Assembly: GCF_005222205.1 (NCBI RefSeq)
Contig: NZ_CP032350.1
Coordinates: forward strand, 124,001-188,000
Length of the DNA: 64,000 nucleotides
DNA from: Azospirillum brasilense
GTDB taxonomy: Bacteria; Pseudomonadota; Alphaproteobacteria; Azospirillales; Azospirillaceae
Direction: 5' to 3'
Part shown: piece after piece, positions 1-9,177 of the stretch
Numbering within the stretch: the stretch's first letter is position 1
Layout of the letters: every line of letters begins with the position of its first letter
Notes under the pieces: model-generated
Databases searched by the model: none
What the model was told of the DNA's origin: nothing
Seen by the model: the letters and a program-made list of their open reading frames with translations, nothing else
Position numbers and translations under genes: made by a program

Positions 1-787
1 GCAGGTAGAGGACGACCCCGGCGAAGGGCGCCATGGTGAGCTTCAGCAGGCCGAGCGCCGCCGACAGCGCGACCAGCCCGGCCATGTCCCAGGGACCGAG
101 CGGCGTGCCTCGCTCGCGGTAGCCCCAGACCAGCGCCAGCATCAGGGCGGGAAGCATCAGGTTCAGCGGATCGGCGCTCAGCGAGCAGGCGCTCTGCAGC
201 GCCCCCGGGGACAGCGCCAGGGCGAGGAACACCAGCCGCCCGCCGGGCAACGCCCGCAGGATGGCCAGGATCATCAGGCCGTAGACGGCGAAGTTGCCGA
301 TCCGTCCGGCGTGCGCCTGCTCGAGCGGACCCAGCCCCCAGGCGCGCGCCGCGGCGACAAAGGCGGCCTGGGGCATGTAGGCGAGCGGCGAGAAGCTGGC
401 CGAACTCGGGAAGGGCACCACCCGGTCGGCCGGAGGCTTGCCGGCCAGATGGTCCGACAGGGCGCGCGCCTGGGCGGCGTCCACCGGCTCATGCTTCTGG
501 ATCAGCACGAAGTAATGGATCATGTGCAGGTAGCCGGCCTCGTCGATCGGCCCGCCCCAGGAGTTCGGCCCCAGCGTGTCCGCCAGGAAGCGGCCCTGCG
601 CGATCTGCAGCACCCGCTGCCAGTGGAACGGTTCGTCCGGCCCGGCGTAGGGCGGCGTCTTGACCAGAAGGAACACGCCGAACAGCAGGAAGAAGAGGAT
701 GGATGGAACGGCGATCAGAAGCGGCTCGAACCGGAAGGCCGCGCGCAGGCGGACGGGCACGGAACGGCTCATCGACTCTTTCAACAT
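1..787 (-). CDS. DUF2142-family membrane protein, C-terminally truncated by the window edge
   Basis: The reverse strand is open from an ATG at 787 to the window edge (about 262 residues) and no stop is reached. A first membrane helix near residues 20-37 is followed by a PPYAGPDEPFHWQR motif. The proline/DEP-FH signature just after the first helix is what I recall for DUF2142 integral membrane proteins of polysaccharide clusters. More hydrophobic segments follow (AVYGLMILAILRAL; LMLPALMLALVWGY; LKLTMAPFAGVVLYL). An ATG at 772 is the alternative start. It is divergent from the GT2 gene at 969. A role in envelope glycan assembly is inference. Confidence 0.72.
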   Translation of the reverse strand, partial: MLKESMSRSVPVRLRAAFRFEPLLIAVPSILFFLLFGVFLLVKTPPYAGPDEPFHWQRVLQIAQGRFLADTLGPNSWGGPIDEAGYLHMIHYFVLIQKHEPVDAAQARALSDHLAGKPPADRVVPFPSSASFSPLAYMPQAAFVAAARAWGLGPLEQAHAGRIGNFAVYGLMILAILRALPGGRLVFLALALSPGALQSACSLSADPLNLMLPALMLALVWGYRERGTPLGPWDMAGLVALSAALGLLKLTMAPFAGVVLYL

Positions 788-968
788 CCACACCGGCTCG
801 ACAGCGACAGGGGAATCCGAACGGAAGACGCGGCCCCGGTCCGGGCCGCGGCGGTAACAGACCATATTCCGCCGGTGCTGGAAACGCCGAACCTTCCCCC
901 CGCGCGCCGGGGCGTGCCATGGTGCCGCTCCCCGCCTCGCCCGCATCCCCCACCTGTTTCCCCCGCCG

Positions 969-1943
969 ATGCCGCCCGCCGACCGACCCAGCCTCCGCAT
1001 CGTCACCGTGAACTGGAACGCGGGCGACCTGTTGCGCCAGTGCGTCGCCTCCATTCCCGCGGCGCTGACCGGCGCCTTCGCGCTGGAACTCATGACAGTC
1101 GTCGACAACGCCTCCACCGACGGTTCGGCGGACGGGCTAACGGCGGACGGCGTTCCGCTCGCCGTGCTGCGCAACCCGTCCAACCGGGGGTTCGCCGCCG
1201 CCTGCAACCAGGGGGCCGCCGGGTCGCGGGCCGACTGGCTGCTGTTCCTCAACCCGGACACCCGGCTGTCGGAGCGGTCGCTGGCGCCGGCCTTCGCCTT
1301 CCTGGCGGAGCCCGCGCAGGAGCGCGTCGGCGTCCTCGGCGTCCGGCTGGTGGACGGGACGGGGCGAACCCAGCGCTGCTGCGCGCGCGCGCCGACGCCG
1401 GGCCGCATCCTGGCCCAGGCGGTGGGGCTGGACCGGCTCTGGCCCGGGCTGTTCCCGCCGCATTTCATGACGGAGTGGGACCACGCCGACAGCCGGCCGG
1501 TCGATCAGGTCATGGGGGCCTTTCTGCTGATCCGCCGATCGCTGTTCGAGGAGCTGGGCGGCTTCGACGAACGCTTCTTCGTCTATTATGACGACGTGGA
1601 CCTGTGCCTGCGCGCCCGCAGGGCCGGCTGGGCGGTCGTGCATTTCGCCGGAGCGGAAGCCTATCACCGCGGCGGCGGCACCAGCGACCAAGTGCGCGAC
1701 CTGCGGCTGTTCTACGGGCTGCGCAGCCGGATCCTGTTCGCCGCCAAGCATTTCCCGCCCGCCGGCGCCGCCCTGGCCACGGCGGCCACGCTGGGGTTGG
1801 AGCCGCTGGTGCGGTTGGCCCACGCGCTGCTGGCCCGCTCGCCGGCGGACGCCCGCGCCGTTCTGCGCGGCAGCGCGATGCTCTGGCGTGCCCTGCCGCG
1901 CCTGCTGGCCCGCAAGCCCGCCGGAGGCGGAGCGGCGGAGTGA
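969..1943 (+). CDS. GT2-family glycosyltransferase (rhamnosyltransferase-like)
   Basis: This 324-residue protein has a GT-A fold GT2 layout. It opens with RIVTVNWNAGDLLRQC, then VVDNASTDGS, NRGFAAACNQG and the metal/nucleotide-binding region FLNPDTRL. Further on, GGFDERFFVYYDDVDLCLRARRAGW is the acceptor-side signature of the WbbL/rhamnosyltransferase branch. It would transfer a sugar from a nucleotide donor to a growing surface glycan on the cytoplasmic side. Donor and acceptor cannot be read from sequence. No convincing Shine-Dalgarno precedes the ATG at 969, but the GT2 fold begins ten codons in, so the start is close to correct. Confidence 0.9.
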   Translation: MPPADRPSLRIVTVNWNAGDLLRQCVASIPAALTGAFALELMTVVDNASTDGSADGLTADGVPLAVLRNPSNRGFAAACNQGAAGSRADWLLFLNPDTRLSERSLAPAFAFLAEPAQERVGVLGVRLVDGTGRTQRCCARAPTPGRILAQAVGLDRLWPGLFPPHFMTEWDHADSRPVDQVMGAFLLIRRSLFEELGGFDERFFVYYDDVDLCLRARRAGWAVVHFAGAEAYHRGGGTSDQVRDLRLFYGLRSRILFAAKHFPPAGAALATAATLGLEPLVRLAHALLARSPADARAVLRGSAMLWRALPRLLARKPAGGGAAE

Positions 1944-1951
1944 CCCGGCAC

Positions 1952-2013
1952 CCTTCCGCTCATCGCCTCACCTTCCGCTCATCCCTTTGTCCCACAACTC
2001 TTTGTCCCACAAC
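1952..2013. repeat. two short tandem duplications in an intergenic gap
   Basis: CCTTCCGCTCATC occurs at 1952-1964 and again at 1971-1983. CTTTGTCCCACAAC occurs at 1985-1998 and again at 2000-2013. Both pairs lie in the 145-bp gap between the GT2 and GT61 genes. They may be slippage products or paired protein-binding sites, and nothing decides between these. Confidence 0.6.
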
Positions 2014-2088
2014 CGCCTTGCGGCTATAGTCGCCACGGCGCCGGCTGGCCGGGCTTCGCCGATCCGGACACGCTGACTGGACCTTTGC

Positions 2089-3231
2089 ATGCCGTCCACC
2101 CCGATCCCGCCCATCACAACGGAACTGCCGGCCGGCGCGGATCTTCTGACTCTCCTGTCGCCCGCCTTCGAGGCGCCGCCCCCGTCCATCCGCCACAGGG
2201 AACGGGTGCCCCCCGACGTCCTGCGCACCATGGAGGCCACCTGGGCGCCGGGCCGCTTCGAGGAGCGCCAAGTGAGCGTGCTGCGGCTGCGCGACGTCTG
2301 GGTCGCCAAGGAAGGGCTGGTCTTCGACCGCGACGGCGCGCTCTATCACAGGACCGTCACCCAGCACGGCGCGGCGGAGGTGGCCGTGGCGCAGGCCGCC
2401 GTCCGGGAGGCCATCGCGCGGGGCGGCGCCACGCCCGACCGCGACGGCCCGGTCGTGCTGTGCAAGAAGCGCGGCGTCGGCAACTACGGACATTGGCTGA
2501 TGGAGATGCTGCCCAGGGCGCACCTCGTCCACCGCCATCGTCCCGACCTTGGGGCGCGCGTCCTGGTGGCCGACGTGCCCGGCCAGCTGCGCGCCTCCAT
2601 GGCGGCGTCGCTCGCCCTTCTCGGCATCGACCCGGCCCACGCCGTGGTGGCCGGCGACGCCCCCCGGGCCTTCGGCGAGCTGCTGCTGGTCGAGGGGCTG
2701 ACCGATCACGGGGCCTACATGTCCCCCCTGGTCATGGAGTGCGTGGAGGCCCTCGCCGCGGCCGTTCCCCCCCAGTCGCCCCGCCCCCTGCTGGTCAGCC
2801 GCCAGAGCGTCGGCTTCCGCCGTCTGGTCGATGAGGACGCGCTGCTGATGCACGCCATGGCGGCGGGCGGCGTTCCGGTGGAACCGGCCCTTCTGCCCTT
2901 GGCCGACCAGATCGCTTTGTTCAAGGGGGCGTCGCGGATCGCCGGGGTCATGGGGGCGGCCTTGACCAACATCGCCTTCGCCGCACCGGGGACCCGCGTC
3001 ACCGCCCTGGCCCCGGCCGGCATGCCGGACACCTTCTTCTGGTTCATCGCCACGTTGCGCGGCCTGGACTACACGGAAATCCGCTGCACCCCGAGCGGCC
3101 CGGTGCGGGGCAACATGCCCTGGGACACCGATCTGCTCCTGGACCCGGAGGACGCGGCGGAGGTCCTTGGGCTCGAAAGCCGCGAGTTCCCGCTCCCCGA
3201 CGCGACACCCGTTTCCGGATGCGTTCCATGA
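2089..3231 (+). CDS. GT61-family (DUF563) glycosyltransferase
   Basis: This 380-residue protein carries the GT61 hallmark KKRGVGNYGHWLMEMLPRAHLV near residues 124-145, in which the YGHWL-E-LPR block is typical of DUF563/GT61 enzymes. The C-terminal part (ADQIALFKGASRIAGVMGAALTNIAFAAPGTRV) matches the second conserved block, where a G-H/G-A-LTN segment sits near the active site. No signal peptide is visible. The stop overlaps the next gene's ATG at 3228 in an ATGA arrangement, so the two are translationally coupled and probably work on the same glycan. Confidence 0.85.
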   Translation: MPSTPIPPITTELPAGADLLTLLSPAFEAPPPSIRHRERVPPDVLRTMEATWAPGRFEERQVSVLRLRDVWVAKEGLVFDRDGALYHRTVTQHGAAEVAVAQAAVREAIARGGATPDRDGPVVLCKKRGVGNYGHWLMEMLPRAHLVHRHRPDLGARVLVADVPGQLRASMAASLALLGIDPAHAVVAGDAPRAFGELLLVEGLTDHGAYMSPLVMECVEALAAAVPPQSPRPLLVSRQSVGFRRLVDEDALLMHAMAAGGVPVEPALLPLADQIALFKGASRIAGVMGAALTNIAFAAPGTRVTALAPAGMPDTFFWFIATLRGLDYTEIRCTPSGPVRGNMPWDTDLLLDPEDAAEVLGLESREFPLPDATPVSGCVP

Positions 3232-5765
3232 CCGACACGGCCTCCAGCTTCACCATCGGCATCGACAGGGTGACCGTCGGCACCGAGCTGCGGGTCGAGG
3301 GCTGGGCCTTCCACCACCGCCACGGCCCCTGCCTCGTCGCGGCCTCCGTCGACGGCGCGCCGCCCTCTCCCGCCGACCGGCTGCTGATGGGGATCGGCCG
3401 TCACGACGTGGGCCTCGCCCTGAGGATGCCGCAGGCCGACCGCTCCGGCTTCGAGCTGGTGGCCGCCCTGCCCTCGGGCGCCACGTCGGTGACCCTGCAT
3501 CTGGCCGCCGGAACCCCCGGCGCCGGCGAGGAAGGGGCCAGCCTGCCGCTGCTGGTGCGCGAAGGCCCGTCGCTGCGCGGCTGGCAACCGGCCATGGGCA
3601 GCGGCATCGCGGTGATGGAGCACCGTTTCCTGACCGAGCGCGGGGTGTCCTTCGCCACCGCCCTCCCCCCGGCGCTGGGCCGAGCGGGCGCGGCGCTCGG
3701 CCTGTTCGCCACGCCACGGCACGCCGGGATGCCCCACGCCGCCGCGCCGCTCGCCGCGCCCGTCTCCATCGTGGTTCCGGTCTATGGCGGCAAGACGTTC
3801 CTGACCCCGCTGCTCCACAGCCTGCTCGACACGGTCGAATCCCGGCACCCCATCGTCTTCGTGGACGACGGCAACCCCGACCGCAGCGTCTCCGCCTTCC
3901 TGGTGGCGCTCGGCGTGTCGCTGGACAACGTCACGGTCGTCGCCAAGCCGCGCAACGAGGGCTATCCCCGCGCCGTCGCCGACGGGCTGGAGGTGGCGAC
4001 CCGGTTGAACCCCGACGGGCACGTCGTCCTGCTGAACACCGACGTCGAGCTGCCGGCGGGCTGGCTGGAGCGGCTGGTCGGCCCGATCGAGCGCATGCCG
4101 CGGGTCGCCAGCACCACGCCGCTGACCAACGCCGGCACGATCTGCGGCTTTCCCACCATGCCGGAGGACAACGCCCCCTTCCTCGGCGCCACGGTCGGGG
4201 AGATCGACGCGGCCTTCGCGTCGCTGGCGGAGCTGCCGCCGGTGGAGGTGCCGACCGGCGTGGGCTTCTGCATGGCGCTGAACCGCAAGGCCCTGCGCGC
4301 CGCCGGCTTCTTCGACCTGGACGCCTTCGGACGCGGCTACGGCGAGGAGGTGGACTGGTGCCGGCGCGCCGAACGGCACGGCTTCGTCAACGTCGCCGTG
4401 CCCAACCTCTACGTCCACCACCGCCACGGCGGCAGCTTCCCCGGCGAGGAGAGGCAACGCCTGATCGCCGCCTCCGGCGCGGTCATCCGGCAGCGCTATC
4501 CGGAGTTCGACGCGGAGGTCCAGGACTTCATCCGCGCCGATCCGCTGCGCCCCATCCGCGCCGCCGCCGCGGTGGTCGCCCTGGGCCGGCTCGGCCGCAA
4601 ACGGACCGTTCTGCTGTTCGACCATGCGGGCGGCGGCGGAACCGCCACCTTCCGCGCCGCGGAGATCGCGCGCCTTCAGGCGGCGGGCCATGCCGTCCTG
4701 CTGGTGCGCCCGGCCGGCCGGCCGATGCCCGGCATGCCGGCTGGCGCGCTCGACCTGGAACTGCGGCTTCGCGACCCGGCGCAGGAAGAACCGTCGGAGG
4801 AAGGGCTGAGCTTCCGCTGGCCGGCCAACGACCTGTCCGACCTCGCGGCCCTGGCCGGCGCGCTGCCGCTGGCCGGGATCACGGTCAGTTCCCTGGTCGG
4901 CTACGCCGACCCGGCGGCGGTGATGGCCTTCATCCGGGATCTGCGCGCCGCGCGGGGCGTGCCGCTGCGCCTTCTCCACCACGATTATTTCCCGGTGTGC
5001 CCGTCGCTCAACCTGATCGACGCGCAGGACCGGTTCTGCGGCGTCCCGGAACTGGAGCGCTGCCGCGCCTGCCTGCCGGCCAACCCGCACCGCCACGGGC
5101 CGGTGGGGACGGTGACGCCGGACCCCGCTTTCGATCTGGCGGGACACCGCCGCCTGTGGCAGGCCTTCTTCGACCTCGCCGACCGCCACGTCTTCTTCTC
5201 GCGGAGCGCGCTCGCCACCATGCGGCGGGCCTTCTCGCTCGAGGACGGACGGCTGAGGATCATCCCGCATCTGGCCGGTCACGTGACGGTGACCCCGCTG
5301 CCGCCCCCGTCCCCTCCGCCGGCCGGATCCGATCCGGCGGCGCGGGTGGCGATCGTCGGCGGCATCGGGGTGGCCAAGGGGTCCAACATCGTCGAGGCGA
5401 TGGTCCGCCTGGCCGAGGCGCACCGGCTTCCTCTCGTCTTCGAGCTGTTCGGCAACATCGACCGCCCGATCCCCTCCGCCCATTTCCACGACAACGGCCC
5501 CTACGAGCCGGACCAGCTGCCGCGCCTGCTGGCCGGGCGGGGGTGCCGGGCCGTCTTCCTGCCCTCGATCTGGCCGGAAACCCATTGCTACGTGCTGGAC
5601 GAGGTGGTCGGGCTGGGGCTGCCGGTGGGCGTCTTCGGTGTCGGCGCGCCCGCCGAACGGCTGCGCCACTGGCCGAACGGCTTCGTCGTCCCGACGGTCA
5701 CGGCGGAGGCGGCGCTGTCGGCCCTGCTTCAGGTGACGGGGCGGGCTGCGCCTCCCGCACCCTGA
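3228..5765 (+). CDS. two-domain glycosyltransferase (GT2 plus C-terminal GT-B-like domain)
   Basis: This protein has about 845 residues. Residues 1-170 form a beta-rich N-terminal region. A GT2 domain (APVSIVVPVYGGKTFL, IVFVDDGNPD, VVLLNTDVELPAGW, GFGRGYGEEVDWCRRA style motifs) spans about 178-430. From about residue 455 a second transferase-like domain starts at RTVLLFDHAGGGGTATFR and ends with FLPSIWPETHCYVLDEVVGLGLPVGVFGVG, which resembles the donor-binding half of a GT-B enzyme. I chose ATG 3228 because it forms ATGA with the preceding stop; ATG 3219 in the same frame is the alternative. Two active domains suggest it adds two sugars in succession, which is inference. Confidence 0.85.
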   Translation: MTDTASSFTIGIDRVTVGTELRVEGWAFHHRHGPCLVAASVDGAPPSPADRLLMGIGRHDVGLALRMPQADRSGFELVAALPSGATSVTLHLAAGTPGAGEEGASLPLLVREGPSLRGWQPAMGSGIAVMEHRFLTERGVSFATALPPALGRAGAALGLFATPRHAGMPHAAAPLAAPVSIVVPVYGGKTFLTPLLHSLLDTVESRHPIVFVDDGNPDRSVSAFLVALGVSLDNVTVVAKPRNEGYPRAVADGLEVATRLNPDGHVVLLNTDVELPAGWLERLVGPIERMPRVASTTPLTNAGTICGFPTMPEDNAPFLGATVGEIDAAFASLAELPPVEVPTGVGFCMALNRKALRAAGFFDLDAFGRGYGEEVDWCRRAERHGFVNVAVPNLYVHHRHGGSFPGEERQRLIAASGAVIRQRYPEFDAEVQDFIRADPLRPIRAAAAVVALGRLGRKRTVLLFDHAGGGGTATFRAAEIARLQAAGHAVLLVRPAGRPMPGMPAGALDLELRLRDPAQEEPSEEGLSFRWPANDLSDLAALAGALPLAGITVSSLVGYADPAAVMAFIRDLRAARGVPLRLLHHDYFPVCPSLNLIDAQDRFCGVPELERCRACLPANPHRHGPVGTVTPDPAFDLAGHRRLWQAFFDLADRHVFFSRSALATMRRAFSLEDGRLRIIPHLAGHVTVTPLPPPSPPPAGSDPAARVAIVGGIGVAKGSNIVEAMVRLAEAHRLPLVFELFGNIDRPIPSAHFHDNGPYEPDQLPRLLAGRGCRAVFLPSIWPETHCYVLDEVVGLGLPVGVFGVGAPAERLRHWPNGFVVPTVTAEAALSALLQVTGRAAPPAP

Positions 5766-5815
5766 CGCCGCTGCCGGGCTTTATCGAAGCCAATTTGTAT
5801 TCGCTCCGGCTTCAT

Positions 5816-5861
5816 GCCGGCGAGCGCAAAGCCCGGCACATCGGGCTTTGCGCTCGCCGGC
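5816..5861. terminator. strong 20-bp inverted repeat between convergent genes
   Basis: GCCGGCGAGCGCAAAGCCCG (5816-5835) is exactly inverted at 5842-5861 with a 6-nt loop. It lies between the 3' ends of the plus-strand transferase (5765) and the minus-strand membrane protein (5905). There is no uridine run, so it is either a bidirectional transcription barrier or a palindromic intergenic repeat. Confidence 0.6.
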
Positions 5862-5904
5862 AAACCGAAGATACGGCGCAGATTTTAACAGACAAGGAAT
5901 CGTC

Positions 5905-8055
5905 TTATTTTGAATCAATGCGCTTCAGTGCAATGCCTGAAACCGACAGGTCCCCGACACCATTGAAGAAGGTGCGAACCTCCACATTCTTGGCACCTTT
6001 TGGAACTGAAACCTCACCACTGCAAGCGCTCTGCCCGCCCGTTTTCAAAGGTGCTTGGAAAAACGTTTCCGGGCCGTCCACGACGCCAACAAAGTCCCAG
6101 GAGCCGACGTCGGCCCCACCCGAACCCCCTGTGCTGGATTGGTAGTCGACACAGGCGACGTATTTCCCCGGCGACAGATTTGCGTAGGGGCCGAAGGTCA
6201 GGACACCACCTTGCCCATCCCCTCCCTGGACCGTTCGCGCGTCTCCCTGGACATGCCCGACGATGCCCGGCAGATCGGCCGCCACAAGCGCGACTGCGGA
6301 CCCGCCCCATAGGCCGGTCTCAAGCTTGGTCTGCGGAACACGCCGCTTCATCATGAAATCGTGCAGTTCCGATCCGCTGTAATAGAAAACATCGAAGGCG
6401 GCCTGTTCGCACCGGTGGCGCTCGTATCCGGAAGGCAACTGAGCCTCAATGTTGTCGGCCAGGAACGGGGTGGAGCCGGCGGCTGCCGAATTCCTTGCGG
6501 CGATCACGAAGTTGATGTGGGTCCCGTAGTGCTGCTGGCGGATGAGGGGGCCGACGGTCGACATCCAGAAAAGGGGACGGAGATCGGGTTGCACCGCGAT
6601 CATCCGGTCGATGGAGCGGGTCTGGTACTGAACGCCCCGAGCATGCCAGTAATCGGAAATACCGGTGCGCAGCTTATGCTTGCCGCCCAGATCGTCAAGG
6701 CAAGCGCCGATCTCCCGTTCATTAAGGCGGTTGTCGCCCTGCAGTCCGAGAATTGGGAGGTTTCCGCTCTCGCGCAAATCGAGCAAGCTAAAGTTGGGGG
6801 TCATGATCCGGGACGTCGCCATCGCCGCACCTGTCGCTCCCAAGCCAACGAGGCACAGCCCTGCGGCGTAGGCGGACCAGCGGAAGCGGGTCGGCCGCCC
6901 GGCGCACCGGCGGTCGTGAACGATCAGGCTCAACAAAAAGACTAGGGCGCCGGGAAGCATAAGGTACCGCAGGCCGAATTCGTCCGCATACCCGCCGGAG
7001 ATGATCGACCCCGTGATCAGAACACCGCATGACGCCAACAAAAATGCCCAGGCGATGGTCAGCTTGCCATCGCACTCGACCATGCCGACCCGCAGGCTCG
7101 ACAGCCCTTCGGTCCGTGCGCCAGTTTCGCGGCGGAACTGCACGATGCCGGGCAACGCCGCCATCGAATACAGCAAGGCCGCGGCCATGGACCCGAGAAA
7201 AACCCAGACAAGGGCATCGGCAGCGCTGTAGAGAAGCTCAAAGCTGTCCAGGAACTTGTTCAAGGACGCGATCATCCGCACACGCGAGATCGACGCCCGG
7301 CCAAGCAGCGGGTCGTTGTAGGTCACGTAGCCTTCCAGCCCCTTGGCCACGGCAAACGCCCCCAGAACCATCAGGGTTGCGAGAATCACCCGGTTTCGCG
7401 TCCGTGCATCCCTTCCCGCAAGCGCGGCCGTCATCAATCCGACGAGGGCCATCGGCACAACGAAGGCCAGGATGAACAGCGAGCCCGAAAGCACCGCAAC
7501 GACCACGCCAAGACCAAGGCCCAGCAGCCAGACAACACCGCCCCGATCGATGAAACGCAGGAACGCGCCCAGGCACAGCAATCCAAAGATGGTCGTCGGA
7601 ACATGCACGTTGTTGTGGATGTGGTAGAACCAACCATGGTCCACGGCCACGAGATTTGCCAGCGACAGGGCAATCAACAACAACGCGATTCCGACTTTCG
7701 AGACGTCGGGCATGATCTGCCGCGCCAGAAAGATGGCGGACCCGGCGAGGATCAGGATCTGAAGGATGGTGACCAACAGAATGCGGTCGCCTGGCTGAGC
7801 GAGCAGAAAATAGGCGAGAGCGTTCAAGGCGGTGTCCGGAACGTAGGCCGGAGCCGGGGTGAACCGCCAATGGGACCATGCGCCGCCGAGGTCGAACAGA
7901 TCCTGGAACAGGTCGGCTTGAAACAGCATATCGCTGTGAAGGCTGAGCCGGAAACCGTTCAACAGCGCCGTTATCAACACCAACAGCCACGCTGCGGGCA
8001 GTAGAATGCGCGTCGCGGCACCCCCCGATGAGATGCGGTGGTTCTCTCTTCCCAT
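5905..8055 (-). CDS. large multi-spanning membrane protein with C-terminal extracytoplasmic domain
   Basis: I do not recognise a named family. From the ATG at 8055 (MGRENHR) the protein has 716 residues; the frame is open to a TTG at 8178, but that extension looks non-coding. About ten hydrophobic segments follow, starting with ILLPAAWLLVLITALLNGF. The last ~280 residues are soluble and end in a beta-sandwich-like region (LTFGPYANLSPGKYVACVDY) reminiscent of carbohydrate-binding modules. That architecture resembles membrane glycosyltransferases or polymer-assembly proteins of surface glycan clusters. GC content is visibly lower than in the neighbours, hinting at separate ancestry. It is convergent with the gene ending at 5765. 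Confidence 0.75.
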   Translation of the reverse strand: MGRENHRISSGGAATRILLPAAWLLVLITALLNGFRLSLHSDMLFQADLFQDLFDLGGAWSHWRFTPAPAYVPDTALNALAYFLLAQPGDRILLVTILQILILAGSAIFLARQIMPDVSKVGIALLLIALSLANLVAVDHGWFYHIHNNVHVPTTIFGLLCLGAFLRFIDRGGVVWLLGLGLGVVVAVLSGSLFILAFVVPMALVGLMTAALAGRDARTRNRVILATLMVLGAFAVAKGLEGYVTYNDPLLGRASISRVRMIASLNKFLDSFELLYSAADALVWVFLGSMAAALLYSMAALPGIVQFRRETGARTEGLSSLRVGMVECDGKLTIAWAFLLASCGVLITGSIISGGYADEFGLRYLMLPGALVFLLSLIVHDRRCAGRPTRFRWSAYAAGLCLVGLGATGAAMATSRIMTPNFSLLDLRESGNLPILGLQGDNRLNEREIGACLDDLGGKHKLRTGISDYWHARGVQYQTRSIDRMIAVQPDLRPLFWMSTVGPLIRQQHYGTHINFVIAARNSAAAGSTPFLADNIEAQLPSGYERHRCEQAAFDVFYYSGSELHDFMMKRRVPQTKLETGLWGGSAVALVAADLPGIVGHVQGDARTVQGGDGQGGVLTFGPYANLSPGKYVACVDYQSSTGGSGGADVGSWDFVGVVDGPETFFQAPLKTGGQSACSGEVSVPKGAKNVEVRTFFNGVGDLSVSGIALKRIDSK

Positions 8056-8271
8056 CTCTACCAATTCGATCACGTTGCGGAAGGGCGTCGAACATACCAA
8101 AAAACACGGAGCCGTCAGGAATTTTGCGGGTGGACATAATGAAGCGGTGGTACCGCTATCATCCGTAGACACGAACAAGCGAAACGAAACCTGTCACGGA
8201 TAGGACACTAGACTCCCGGTCGGCCGGGCGCATAGGGTGGCGCCGCCCCCGAAGCACCGCCTTGGAATCCC

Positions 8272-9177
8272 ATGCCGACGCTGCCCGACGACCTCCGGCT
8301 TCTCGAAGCCGAGTCCATCGCCATTCTGCGGGAGGTCGCAGCCGCCTTCACCCGCCCAGTGATGCTCTATTCCATCGGCAAGGACAGCGGCGTTCTCCTG
8401 CACCTGGCGCGCAAGGCCTTCCACCCGTCGCCGATCCCCTTCCCGCTTCTTCACGTCGACACCGGCTGGAAGTTCCGGGAGATGATCGCCTTCCGCGACG
8501 AGACGGTGCGCCGGCTGGGCCTGCGGCTGCTCGTTCACCGCAACGAGGACGGGGTGGCCCGCGGCATCGACCCGATCCGCTCCGGCTCGGCCCTGCACAC
8601 CCGCGTCATGAAGACCGAGGCGCTGCGCCAGGCGCTCGACCGGCACGGCTTCGACGCCGCCATCGGCGGCGCACGGCGCGACGAGGAGAAGAGCCGCGCG
8701 AAGGAGCGCGTCTTCTCCGTCCGCAGCGCCGCCCACAGCTGGGACCCGCGCGACCAGCGGCCGGAACCCTGGCGGCTGTGGAACACGCGCCTCGCACCGG
8801 GGGAGTCGGTGCGCGTCTTCCCCCTGTCCAACTGGACCGAGATGGACGTGTGGCGCTACGTCGCGGCGGAGCGCCTGCCGGTGGTGCCGCTCTACTTCGC
8901 GGCGGAGCGCCCGATGGTGCGCCGGTCGGGCGCGCTGATCATGGTGGACGACGGCCGCCTGCCGCTGAACCCCGGCGAGGTTCCGGAGATCATGCGGGTC
9001 CGCTTCCGCACGCTGGGCTGCTACCCGCTGAGCGGGGCCATCCCCTCCGACGCCGCGACCGTGGAGGACATCCTGGCGGAAATGCGCGCGTCGCGGACCT
9101 CCGAACGGCAGGGGCGCCTGATCGACGGCGACGAACCGGCTTCCATGGAGCGCAAGAAGCGCGAGGGCTATTTCTGA
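8272..9177 (+). CDS. cysD: sulfate adenylyltransferase subunit 2 (CysD/NodP)
   Basis: This 301-residue protein is the PP-loop ATP sulfurylase subunit that makes adenosine 5'-phosphosulfate from ATP and sulfate together with CysN. The nucleotide-binding loop [13 protein letters not shown] is at residues 33-45. [13 protein letters not shown], the [13 protein letters not shown] block and the ending ERKKREGYF are all diagnostic. A TTGGAA sequence eight bases upstream supports the ATG. The stop overlaps the cysNC start (ATGA). In this surface-glycan setting it may serve glycan sulfation as well as cysteine synthesis, as known for nodPQ. Confidence 0.97.
   Translation: MPTLPDDLRLLEAESIAILREVAAAFTRPVMLYSIGKDSGVLLHLARKAFHPSPIPFPLLHVDTGWKFREMIAFRDETVRRLGLRLLVHRNEDGVARGIDPIRSGSALHTRVMKTEALRQALDRHGFDAAIGGARRDEEKSRAKERVFSVRSAAHSWDPRDQRPEPWRLWNTRLAPGESVRVFPLSNWTEMDVWRYVAAERLPVVPLYFAAERPMVRRSGALIMVDDGRLPLNPGEVPEIMRVRFRTLGCYPLSGAIPSDAATVEDILAEMRASRTSERQGRLIDGDEPASMERKKREGYF

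Noticed and set aside
3069-5669. 866-residue minus-strand open frame opposite the two-domain glycosyltransferase
   Set aside because: The plus strand carries full GT2 motifs; the reverse frame is a GC-rich shadow.
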